Shown: piece after piece, positions 25,763-34,355 of the stretch | How the letters are laid out: every line of letters begins with the position of its first letter | Numbering within the stretch: position 1 is the stretch's first letter | Assembly: GCA_028285035.1 (NCBI GenBank) | Contig: JANQQF010000182.1 | Coordinates: 1 to 64,000, forward strand | Origin: Phycisphaerae bacterium | GTDB lineage: Bacteria > Chloroflexota > Anaerolineae > 4572-78 > J111 | Reading direction: 5' to 3' | Length of the DNA: 64,000 nt | Position numbers and translations under genes: made by a program | Notes under the pieces: generated by a model | What the model was told of the DNA's origin: nothing | The model's input: the letters and a program-made list of their open reading frames with translations, nothing else | Databases searched by the model: none

Positions 25763-27028
25763 ATGACCACAGACTTAACAGGGCAAACTTTAGGGCAGTA
25801 TAAACTAGTAAAACTGGCTGGTGAAGGCGGGATTGCAACAGTTTATAAAGCCTATCAAGAAAGCCTTAATCGCTGGGCCGCTATTAAAGTCTTACATAAT
25901 ACAGATGAAAATGTTCTCGCCCGATTTGAGCGAGAAGCAAAATCTGCTGCTCAATTACGACATCGCAATATCTTGATGGTTTATGAGTATGGCCTGGATG
26001 AATATCCTTATATTGCCATGGAATTTATCGAAGAGGGTACCCTTGAAGATCGTCTAAATGGCAAACCAATGTTTTGGGGTCGGGTTGTTCATCTTTCTAT
26101 CCACATGGCTGAGGCACTAAGTTATGCCCACCAGCATGGCCTAGTACATCGTGACGTCAAACCTTCTAATATTATGATGCCTCAAGAAGATTGGCCGCTT
26201 CTGGCAGATTTTGGGCTGGTCAAAGTGACAGATGCTGATGAGGCGCTCACAGTAGCAGGAACGATTATGGGAACTCCTGCGTACATCGCCCCTGAGCAAG
26301 CCCGTGGAGATGATATTACACCGCATGTTGATATGTACGCGCTTGGTGTCATCATGTTTGAAATGATTGCGGGGCGCTTACCATTTGACTACGAGAACCC
26401 GAATCTTCTTATGTTGGCCCATATCCAAGAAGAGCCACCTTCTCCTCGAGAATTTAATCCAGCTTGTCCACCAGAACTTGAAGCAATTATCCTAAAAGCC
26501 ATTGAAAAAGATCCTGAGGATCGCTTTGCTGACTTGCAAGAGATGATTGCGGATTTACGGAAGGTCATCGGAAATTCAACCATGGATTTCTCTGCGTCCT
26601 CGACTGTTCAAGTTGCAAATAGTCACTCGACAACGGAACTGGTGCCAAAAGGAGAAACTTCTTCTTTAGACCCGGCAACCTCTGCAACATCTGTACCGTC
26701 ACAAGCTCGAATATTAATCCCTGATCGCAATACATCTGTTCCGCTCTCAGAGCCTAATGAGAAGGGGCTTATTCTCGGCCGCACTCACGGGAATCATGAA
26801 GCTGACGTTGATCTTGGCCCCTATGGAGCTGTGGAAAATGGTATTTCCCGCCGTCATTCACGTTTAACAAAAAATGGGGATGATTGGTATATTGATGATT
26901 TGGGAAGTATGAATGGCACAAATGTAAACAATGTTCGGGTCACCCCAGGAACGCCAGTTGCCATTAAAAACGGAGATATTATTCATTGTGGCCGAATGTA
27001 TCTCGTTTTTCTAACCTCTGCTGAATAA
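25763..27028 (+). CDS. Ser/Thr protein kinase with C-terminal FHA domain
   Basis: 421 aa. A Hanks-type kinase domain (about 10-270) is complete: glycine loop GEGGIATVYKA, catalytic Lys in AAIKVL, HRDVKPSNIM, DFGLVK, and GTPAYIAPEQ. A Ser/Thr-rich linker follows. The FHA domain (about 330-415) has the phosphothreonine-binding marks GRT, SRRHS and NGT. There is no membrane helix, so it is cytoplasmic. FHA domains on kinases usually recruit phosphorylated substrates or bind an autophosphorylated tail. The convergent neighbouring kinase carries a run of T-x-x-L/I motifs that would suit this FHA domain. Own promoter. Confidence 0.9.
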   Translation: MTTDLTGQTLGQYKLVKLAGEGGIATVYKAYQESLNRWAAIKVLHNTDENVLARFEREAKSAAQLRHRNILMVYEYGLDEYPYIAMEFIEEGTLEDRLNGKPMFWGRVVHLSIHMAEALSYAHQHGLVHRDVKPSNIMMPQEDWPLLADFGLVKVTDADEALTVAGTIMGTPAYIAPEQARGDDITPHVDMYALGVIMFEMIAGRLPFDYENPNLLMLAHIQEEPPSPREFNPACPPELEAIILKAIEKDPEDRFADLQEMIADLRKVIGNSTMDFSASSTVQVANSHSTTELVPKGETSSLDPATSATSVPSQARILIPDRNTSVPLSEPNEKGLILGRTHGNHEADVDLGPYGAVENGISRRHSRLTKNGDDWYIDDLGSMNGTNVNNVRVTPGTPVAIKNGDIIHCGRMYLVFLTSAE

Positions 27029-27049
27029 GACCAGATAAATTTGGTAAGC

Positions 27050-30031
27050 TTAATTTTCCCCTTGAAGGAAATCAAGTCTTAGACGATAGGCTGTATTGAG
27101 ATTCCAGGTTCTTTCCCCTCTAGCCGCTACTTCATCAGTTCCCTGGTATCGAATCACATAATTGTATGTATTAGGAGGGATTTCTAGAACCTCAGTATCG
27201 TTCGCTGGAATATTCCAGGTCTGCCCGAGCTGTTCTAGCTCCAATGTTACAGGCTCGTCACTATCATTAAAAACAACAACTAGTGTTTCGCTAACAGGGG
27301 TTGGTGTCACAGTCGGAATAGGTGTTGGGGTTGGGGCTGGCGTAGGGGTTCCGTATTCAGGGCGACCAGCAACCTGACTTCGCTCAACCTCAAATTCAAT
27401 CTCACCATCCTGAACAATCAGACTTGATACATCAATCGGGCTTCGATTAAAAGATTCTTCGATACCGTTATTGATACCCTGCGATATGTTATTAGCAATG
27501 ATAAACAAAGGAATATCATTAAACTCGGTCACATTGATTCGTGGCTTTTTATCACCCATTCGAACATTTGTAGCCAAGTGCACCGGAAAATTTTGCCAGT
27601 TACCTTGAATATTCATATGATCTGGTGCAGTCACCTCAACGGATATATCATCAAAATATAACCCCGCCGCATTAGTAAATGTCTCTGTTAAAAATTCCTC
27701 ATCATATACATTTTTGCCATCTAACTCCAAGGCATAAAAATCCCAATTAACACTACCAAGAGTCTGTTCAATAAAAAGGCCAGCCACATAAGAGCCACCA
27801 ATTCCCAGTAACAACAGTAAAACGACGGCCACAATCAAAAACTGTAATGTACCACGAGCCAATTGAGCACCGACTCTTCGAAGCCGTCGCCGAAAGATGT
27901 TGGGTAAAATCAATTTCAGAAATTTTTCCAGGGCATCTTTTCGATCTTTACCTTGATCGATAGCTTGAGAAGCCGCTTGGGCTAAATCATTACGATTAAT
28001 CAGGGAAAACCATCTTTCAAATGCCCCTGTAGATAAATACTCCTCGGCCTCTCGCCGATTCTGTTCGCATAAATCAACCAACTCGGGAATCGTCTCTGCT
28101 GACTGGCCATTTCTAAAGGTATAAAGATAAAGGATTTGTGTCCCGGAAATAATAGCTTCAAGTTGCTGCTGCAATTGTAAAGCTGTTGGACGCTGGTCTG
28201 AGTCTGCGTCTGTTGCCTGTTCAATGATTTTTTCTAGGCTTTCGGGTAGCTCAGGGTTGACCGTTCGAAGCGGGATAAGATCACCATGCAATTCCTGAAT
28301 CTTTTGGATATGATACTGTCCATCGAAGGCATCAAGAGGGTTAATCCCAGTCACAAGATTATGTAGAGTCACACCAAGAGCATAAATGTCTGATGCCGGA
28401 ATAGCCTGACCAATCCACTGTTCAAGGGGTGTAAAACCAAAACTACCAGAAGCTTGAGTGACCGACTGATTTACTGAAGTTGTATCAACAGGATCAGCTT
28501 TAGCTAAACCAAAATCTACAACCCAAACACGACCATCATCCCCTAGTTGGATATTGGCAGGTTTGACATCACGATGCATGACGGGCTCATCACCGCGATG
28601 GTGCATATAGTGAAGGGCGCTACAAACGTCAATCGTATAACGTACTGCATCTTGCCAATCTAAACGCCCATCAGGCACACTAGACATGACTTCTTTGAGG
28701 TTTTTACCCTCAATATATTTCATAACCAAATAATTCCCAGAGTCAATCACAAAGTAATCATAAATCTCAGGAATATTGGGATGGCCAGGCTCATTTAATT
28801 CAACTAGAAGACTCGCTTCTCGTTCAAAATTAACCTGATGCATCTCAATTTCTTTTGGCGACTTGCCTACAGTGAGCATCTGCTTTACAACGCATCGTCG
28901 CCCCAACTTTGTATCCTCAGCTAAATATACTGCGCCAAATCCACCACGTCCCAAAATTTCAGTTAACTGATAACGATCTTGCACCTTCACAGCATGCTTA
29001 AGATTAGGATTCGTTTTTGTTTGTCTTGATCTAACACGGCGGGTTAGGCCTGAAGAAGAAGCTTCATCAGGCTTAGGCAGAGGTATATTACGTGTTGCTC
29101 CTTCATCATCCGGGGCTGATAACTGAACCGTTCCACCATCGAGAATCTCCCGTTCAGCCACATCACCAATCGTTTCATCCTGCCCTGTAGAAATCATACT
29201 TGTTTCTTCAGGGTGGGTAGGGGCTGTTTTTGACTCGGTTGGTCCTTGTTCCAAACGCGAGGCGGGAACTGTTTCAGAAAGAGTCTGGGTTAATCCATCT
29301 TCCTCCTCAAAAGCGTCTATTGGATTCAGAAATGCTGTATTCTCTTCATCTGGAATATGAATGGGTTCTTGTGTAAGAAAGGCGGTATGTTCTTCTTCAC
29401 CAACGGGAATGCCTCCGGTCATACCCTCATCTAGGTTAGCAATCGGAGGTGATTGTAAGTAGGCTGTGTCACCGTCATCTGGGGTTAAGAGTGGCCCTGT
29501 TGCGCCATCATCAATGCTGATTGGCTCTGGCTCTGACAAAAAGGCTGTACTATCTTCATCAGGGTCTGGTAAGGGGGGTGTTTGCGGCAAAAATGCAGTG
29601 CGCTCTTCTTCACTTTCAAAAGTAAGCGCACTTGTAGCTCCTTCTTCAGCAAATAATTTTGCTTTTGGGATTTGGATTGTTTGTCCACCACGTTCAAGGG
29701 TAATAACCCCTTGGGTTTTTGGTGGCGTCTTTGAGGTTGGCTCCGGGTCAGGCGAGCGCGTTGGCACATCCTCTTGATAACCTGGTTGAGAATGTGGCTC
29801 CTGAGTTTGATCAGGCAATGGACCTGTATCACCATCATCCGCCTCAAAATCACTCAGAAAGTCATCCACAGCTTGCTCTGGATTTTCATCACCCGCATTA
29901 TGTGTCTCTAGTTCGTCAAACATAGGAATACTATCGTCAAGTCTAACGATAATTTTCTCGCCACAGACCTCACACAATTCGGATGTATCGCTTAAACCAG
30001 TTGCTCCACAGTTCAAACAACGCAATGACAT
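27050..30031 (-). CDS. Membrane Ser/Thr kinase with zinc ribbon and TxxL array
   Basis: 993 aa. N-terminal zinc ribbon C5-x2-C8 ... C20-x2-C23. An acidic disordered segment follows (about 45-320) with about a dozen acidic-T-x-x-L/I motifs (for example TAFL at 145, 162, 216 and 232; TGPL at 69 and 178; TAYL at 189). The kinase domain (about 354-620) has GRGGFGAVYLA, HRDVKPANIQL and DFGLAKAD. One transmembrane helix (about 735-760) leads to an extracytoplasmic part with a TPTP spacer and a small beta domain. It is last of a minus-strand group, 42 bp after the beta-helix lipoprotein gene. It likely couples an envelope signal to cytoplasmic phosphorylation. Confidence 0.88.
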   Translation of the reverse strand: MSLRCLNCGATGLSDTSELCEVCGEKIIVRLDDSIPMFDELETHNAGDENPEQAVDDFLSDFEADDGDTGPLPDQTQEPHSQPGYQEDVPTRSPDPEPTSKTPPKTQGVITLERGGQTIQIPKAKLFAEEGATSALTFESEEERTAFLPQTPPLPDPDEDSTAFLSEPEPISIDDGATGPLLTPDDGDTAYLQSPPIANLDEGMTGGIPVGEEEHTAFLTQEPIHIPDEENTAFLNPIDAFEEEDGLTQTLSETVPASRLEQGPTESKTAPTHPEETSMISTGQDETIGDVAEREILDGGTVQLSAPDDEGATRNIPLPKPDEASSSGLTRRVRSRQTKTNPNLKHAVKVQDRYQLTEILGRGGFGAVYLAEDTKLGRRCVVKQMLTVGKSPKEIEMHQVNFEREASLLVELNEPGHPNIPEIYDYFVIDSGNYLVMKYIEGKNLKEVMSSVPDGRLDWQDAVRYTIDVCSALHYMHHRGDEPVMHRDVKPANIQLGDDGRVWVVDFGLAKADPVDTTSVNQSVTQASGSFGFTPLEQWIGQAIPASDIYALGVTLHNLVTGINPLDAFDGQYHIQKIQELHGDLIPLRTVNPELPESLEKIIEQATDADSDQRPTALQLQQQLEAIISGTQILYLYTFRNGQSAETIPELVDLCEQNRREAEEYLSTGAFERWFSLINRNDLAQAASQAIDQGKDRKDALEKFLKLILPNIFRRRLRRVGAQLARGTLQFLIVAVVLLLLLGIGGSYVAGLFIEQTLGSVNWDFYALELDGKNVYDEEFLTETFTNAAGLYFDDISVEVTAPDHMNIQGNWQNFPVHLATNVRMGDKKPRINVTEFNDIPLFIIANNISQGINNGIEESFNRSPIDVSSLIVQDGEIEFEVERSQVAGRPEYGTPTPAPTPTPIPTVTPTPVSETLVVVFNDSDEPVTLELEQLGQTWNIPANDTEVLEIPPNTYNYVIRYQGTDEVAARGERTWNLNTAYRLRLDFLQGEN

Positions 30032-30073
30032 AGGATGCCTCTAAAATAAACCTCTCTCATTATTCCCAGACGA

Positions 30074-33000
30074 CTACGGCACTTCATAAGCCCCACTCTC
30101 CACAGCACTACCGGATGGTCGAGCTAACCCACGTTGGTCGATATTTGGAGGAGGCACAAATGAAATGATAGGCTCACTAAACGTAATAACAGGGCTACCC
30201 GTTACTACGGCGTGAGTTTCAGTTTGTCCAGGTGCATTAAGACGTAAGTTGTCAAGTAAGGGGTCAATAGAGTTCTGATCACCAACCGCAATAAACGTAC
30301 CACAAGTTGCGTCACTACTAAAATTATACCCTAAAGAAGTGATTGTGCCAGCCCCGCTACAGTTGTCGCCTTGGCTATAAGCGATTATTGAGTGATCTAT
30401 GGTCAGTGTCCCAGCATCAGCTCTAACTCCACCACCACTTGCGACGGCAGCCGTATTACTACTAATCGTTGTAAAACTTAGCGTTACCGTACCATCTAAC
30501 ATCAAGACTCCACCACCTAGTGTACCAGCCGTATTGGTGCTGATTGTTGTATTTTCTAGGGCCATTGTCGCCCCAGCCATACTTTGCCATAAACCGCCAC
30601 CTGTTCCACTGGTGGCTTGATTACGCTTGATGGTGCTAAATTGAATAATAACCTGTCCATCCTGATTGGCCAATCCCCCTGCGTCGCTGATCACACTATT
30701 GCCACTAATTGTACTTGTCATCACTGTGGCAGAACTACCTACATCAAAATTACCAATTCCCCCACCTATTTGGCCGGTACTATTACCATTTATAGTGCTT
30801 AATGTTATAGATAATACGCCCCCACCTTGATTATGAATTCCACCACTATTTATGGTTGATGTATTACTACTAATAACCGTACTCATAATCGACACAGCGC
30901 CTGTATCAATATAAATACCACCACCATTGGTAATCGTTGTATTATTATGAATGGTACTGCTCAAAACTCCCATAACAGCGGAACCACTATTAAATACTCC
31001 CCCACCATTTCCCGATGTTGAGCTATTGTTAGCTATCGTACTACTATTCACAGCTAATGAGGTTGCAGCACCGCTATTATACAGTCCTCCGGCATCTATT
31101 GAGGCTGTATTACTCAAAATTTGGCTCGCCGATATGTCAACGGTGTTATTATTCTGGTTGTAAATGCCACCACCAGTTGTGGCTAAGTTTTGTTGGACCA
31201 CAACACCTGTCAGCGAAGCAATTGCGCCATCCGCATTAAATATCCCCCCACCATTATTCGTTGATGTAACAGTGGGTGAATTATCAACAATTGTTGAGTC
31301 TGTAATTGTGATAGCCCCGCTATTCCATATCCCAGCCCCATTATTAACCACTTGATTGGCTTGAATAGTACTGGTGAAAATGGCGATATCACTCACATTT
31401 CGAACGCCACCCCCCTCAAGAGTTGTGTTGGTACTGACAGTTGAAAAGCTAAGTTGCGTTCCGGTCCCTAAATTTTGTACCCCTCCAGCATTGAAGGCAA
31501 TCAAATTCCCTGTATTTGAGGTAGTACCACCAATCAAGTTATTTACTGTAGTTGCTTCTAAATTTACACCCCAAGCGCCATTGCCTAGATTGGCAGTTCC
31601 GGTTGTATCTAGACCAATATAATTCCCGAAAATTTCATTGTTATTGGACCCATTAGCAATCGATATCCCTTGTTGACTATTGCCTGAAATCAGATTACGG
31701 GCGGCTGTACTATCACCACCGACTGTGTTACTTGCCCCTTGATCTATCAGTAAACCATGTTGACCATTACCCACACTACCTGTACCACTAACATTCAAGC
31801 CGATGTAATTTCCAGTGAGTGTATTTGTTGTTGTAGATGTCCCTGATAATTGAACGCCATCAGTATCATTACCTGAAATTAAGTTACAAGATCCTGTACA
31901 AACCCCACCAACACTCACCCCTGTCATTCCACCAATTGTATTACTTGCCCCATCTTGAACTATGACACCACTTGCACCATTTCCCAAATCAACTGCTCCA
32001 GTGGTATCTGTACCAATAAAATTTCCCTGAATGACATTGTTATTCGTTTGCAAAGAAATACCATTTCCGCCATTTTGAGAAATCACATTTCTCTCGCTAC
32101 TGGTTGTTCCACCAATAATCGTATTTGTAGCGCCATTGGCCACAAGGATTCCATCTAAAACATTGCCTAACCCGGCTGTCGTTCCACTTACATCTAATCC
32201 AATAAAATTCCCTTGAACTGTATTACTTATTGCCGTGCTCCCACTTATTGAAACACCATTTTGAGAGTGGCCCGAAATCAAATTACAACTGCCCGCACAA
32301 GCGAGTCCTGGGGTCGTACTAGTCAATCCCCCAATTGTATTTGTCGGGGCATTCTCGATAAAGACACCTTGTTGTCCATTGGCTAAAACTGCTGCTCCAT
32401 TCACATCTGTTCCAATAAAATTTCCTTGAATGACATTTCCTGATGTTGTACTATCTGTCAATCGTACCCCATCCGTAACATTCCCAGAAATCAAATTGCG
32501 CGCAATTGATGTTGTCCCACCAATAATATTTCCTGTGGACCCACCAGAAATAAGAATTCCATTATCTCCGTTAGCAAGTACACCTGTCCCAGTTGTGTTT
32601 GTTCCGACGTAGTTGCCGTAGATTTGATTACTACTCGAACCGTTCGCTATTTGAATTCCTTGCAATCCATTGCCACTAATCAGATTTCGGGCCGCGACAG
32701 CGGATGATCCGACAAAATTACTAGTTGCTCCATTCGTGAAATTTATACCATTATCTCCATTTGCCAACACGGATGTTCCGCTTATATCAAGCCCAATAAA
32801 GTTACCTTGAATCTGATTATTTGTTGCAGTCCCGCCATTGACTTGAATCCCATCGTCGGTATTTCCAGAGATAATATTACAAGGTCCTGTACAACTTCCC
32901 CCCAAACTTATTCCTGTCGACCCACCAATTAGATTGACTCCAGCACCACTGATAAATACACCGTGACTACCATTTGCTAAAACAGCGTTACCATTTATGG

Positions 33001-34333
33001 TCGTCCCAATATAATTCCCCTGAATCACATTGAGGGTGCTACTACTACTCTCAAAAGCTAACCCACTCGCACTATTTCCTGAGATAATGTTGCCTTCATT
33101 TGTTCCACTCCCGCCGATTGTATTGCTATTCGCTCCATTAGCAATGCCAATCCCATTGTCCCCATTTCCTACAGCTAATAGTCCCGTTTTATCTGTACCT
33201 ACATAATTGGCCTGAACCACATTTCCGCTAACACCACTGTCTTGTAAACGAATTCCTTGGATGACATTACCAGATACTAAATTACCTAATCCACCCGTAG
33301 GGCTACCAACGGTATTATTTGCGGCACTCGCGCCCAGAAAAATACCGTGTTGTCCATTTCCGGCCGCTGTATCTCCGTCAACGTTCGTTCCAACAAAATT
33401 ACAAAGTACCCGATTACTGTTGCTGATAATAAAAATACCACTACCATCAAATTGATTAATCACAAAGCCTTGAATGATTACACCACCACCATTCAAATCG
33501 AATCCATTTGTTCCAACACCCGAGCCAGAGCCGTCCAATTCAATCTGAAGCGTAGGTGGCCACACGCTACAATCAGACCCGGGTTGGGTAGACGCATCAA
33601 CCAGAACATCCTGAGTAAAACCAGGCAGAGGACTCCCTGGTTGGATTGTAAATGGACCAGTACCAGGAATACCAAACTCGATAGTTACATTTGTAGAAGC
33701 AGGTTCACCATTTGAACGATCAATTGCTTCGCGCAAACTACAATGGGTTATTGTACAGTCACCATCATCCGTATCATCTGATGTATTCACAATCAAAGTC
33801 AGATTATCATCATCATCAGTCTCAAAATCATCTGGGATGGGGGTAGGGGCAACCGTCGGCGCAGTGGTAGCTGGAGCAGATGTTGGAACTTCCGTAGCAA
33901 CTGGTGGCACTGTCGGAGCGATTACAGGAGTATCCTCTGGCTCAGGTGTATCTTCGGGTTCTTCTTCTTCAAAAAATGGTGGGGTGGGTGTGGGGATTAC
34001 CCCACCGCCTGTACCAGTTGCACTAAAGGTTGGGGTTGGCGTTAAAGTTAAAGTTGTCCCTGGTAAAACAGCCACAGGCAAGGCGGGTGTAGAGGTTGAT
34101 ACTCCACCGGCAGTAATAATCCTAGTTGGGGTCAAGGTCGGTGTAAATGTTGACGTAGGCGTAGGTCTTGGAGTCAGGATAATTGAGTCGTTAATTAACT
34201 CTTCGACAGTCTCATCATCAATAACCGCAATGGCTGTTTGAATGTCATCAGGTTGATCAGGGCCAGGCAAATTACAGGCCAGACCAACCAATAAGGCTAG
34301 AGCAAAGCTCCACAACCAAACAACACCCCTCAT
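30074..34333 (-). CDS. Giant parallel beta-helix lipoprotein
   Basis: 1419 aa. The signal peptide ends in a lipobox (LLVGLAC, Cys20), so it is predicted to be lipid-anchored. A Thr/Pro linker (about 53-165) leads to a CSLREAI motif (about 195-205), common at the start of secreted beta-helix proteins. About ten NosD-like repeats follow, marked by GN[YF][IV]G and GNLISGN. A second, differently worded repeat series follows, marked by STIxxN and GGG[IV]xN, as in polymorphic outer-membrane-type repeats. The protein closes with DQRGLARPSG..ESGAYE, a usual end of such proteins. Probable surface carbohydrate-binding or carbohydrate-active protein. It sits between a glycosyltransferase-like gene and a kinase. 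Confidence 0.8.
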   Translation of the reverse strand: MRGVVWLWSFALALLVGLACNLPGPDQPDDIQTAIAVIDDETVEELINDSIILTPRPTPTSTFTPTLTPTRIITAGGVSTSTPALPVAVLPGTTLTLTPTPTFSATGTGGGVIPTPTPPFFEEEEPEDTPEPEDTPVIAPTVPPVATEVPTSAPATTAPTVAPTPIPDDFETDDDDNLTLIVNTSDDTDDGDCTITHCSLREAIDRSNGEPASTNVTIEFGIPGTGPFTIQPGSPLPGFTQDVLVDASTQPGSDCSVWPPTLQIELDGSGSGVGTNGFDLNGGGVIIQGFVINQFDGSGIFIISNSNRVLCNFVGTNVDGDTAAGNGQHGIFLGASAANNTVGSPTGGLGNLVSGNVIQGIRLQDSGVSGNVVQANYVGTDKTGLLAVGNGDNGIGIANGANSNTIGGSGTNEGNIISGNSASGLAFESSSSTLNVIQGNYIGTTINGNAVLANGSHGVFISGAGVNLIGGSTGISLGGSCTGPCNIISGNTDDGIQVNGGTATNNQIQGNFIGLDISGTSVLANGDNGINFTNGATSNFVGSSAVAARNLISGNGLQGIQIANGSSSNQIYGNYVGTNTTGTGVLANGDNGILISGGSTGNIIGGTTSIARNLISGNVTDGVRLTDSTTSGNVIQGNFIGTDVNGAAVLANGQQGVFIENAPTNTIGGLTSTTPGLACAGSCNLISGHSQNGVSISGSTAISNTVQGNFIGLDVSGTTAGLGNVLDGILVANGATNTIIGGTTSSERNVISQNGGNGISLQTNNNVIQGNFIGTDTTGAVDLGNGASGVIVQDGASNTIGGMTGVSVGGVCTGSCNLISGNDTDGVQLSGTSTTTNTLTGNYIGLNVSGTGSVGNGQHGLLIDQGASNTVGGDSTAARNLISGNSQQGISIANGSNNNEIFGNYIGLDTTGTANLGNGAWGVNLEATTVNNLIGGTTSNTGNLIAFNAGGVQNLGTGTQLSFSTVSTNTTLEGGGVRNVSDIAIFTSTIQANQVVNNGAGIWNSGAITITDSTIVDNSPTVTSTNNGGGIFNADGAIASLTGVVVQQNLATTGGGIYNQNNNTVDISASQILSNTASIDAGGLYNSGAATSLAVNSSTIANNSSTSGNGGGVFNSGSAVMGVLSSTIHNNTTITNGGGIYIDTGAVSIMSTVISSNTSTINSGGIHNQGGGVLSITLSTINGNSTGQIGGGIGNFDVGSSATVMTSTISGNSVISDAGGLANQDGQVIIQFSTIKRNQATSGTGGGLWQSMAGATMALENTTISTNTAGTLGGGVLMLDGTVTLSFTTISSNTAAVASGGGVRADAGTLTIDHSIIAYSQGDNCSGAGTITSLGYNFSSDATCGTFIAVGDQNSIDPLLDNLRLNAPGQTETHAVVTGSPVITFSEPIISFVPPPNIDQRGLARPSGSAVESGAYEVP
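31550..33430 (-). repeat. Tandem beta-helix coding repeats
   Basis: About ten diverged repeats of roughly 55-70 codons. Each has a GN[YF][IV]G-x-[DNT]-x-x-G step, an NG-x-x-G[IV] step and an N-x-IGG step, and some include a CxGxCNLISG insertion with paired Cys. Boundaries are approximate. Confidence 0.7.
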
Positions 34334-34355
34334 TACTGCTCACTCCTCATTATGG

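Noticed and set aside
30300..33430. CRISPR-like periodicity on the minus strand
   Set aside because: The repeats are protein-coding beta-helix units with diverged sequence and no constant direct repeat with unique spacers.
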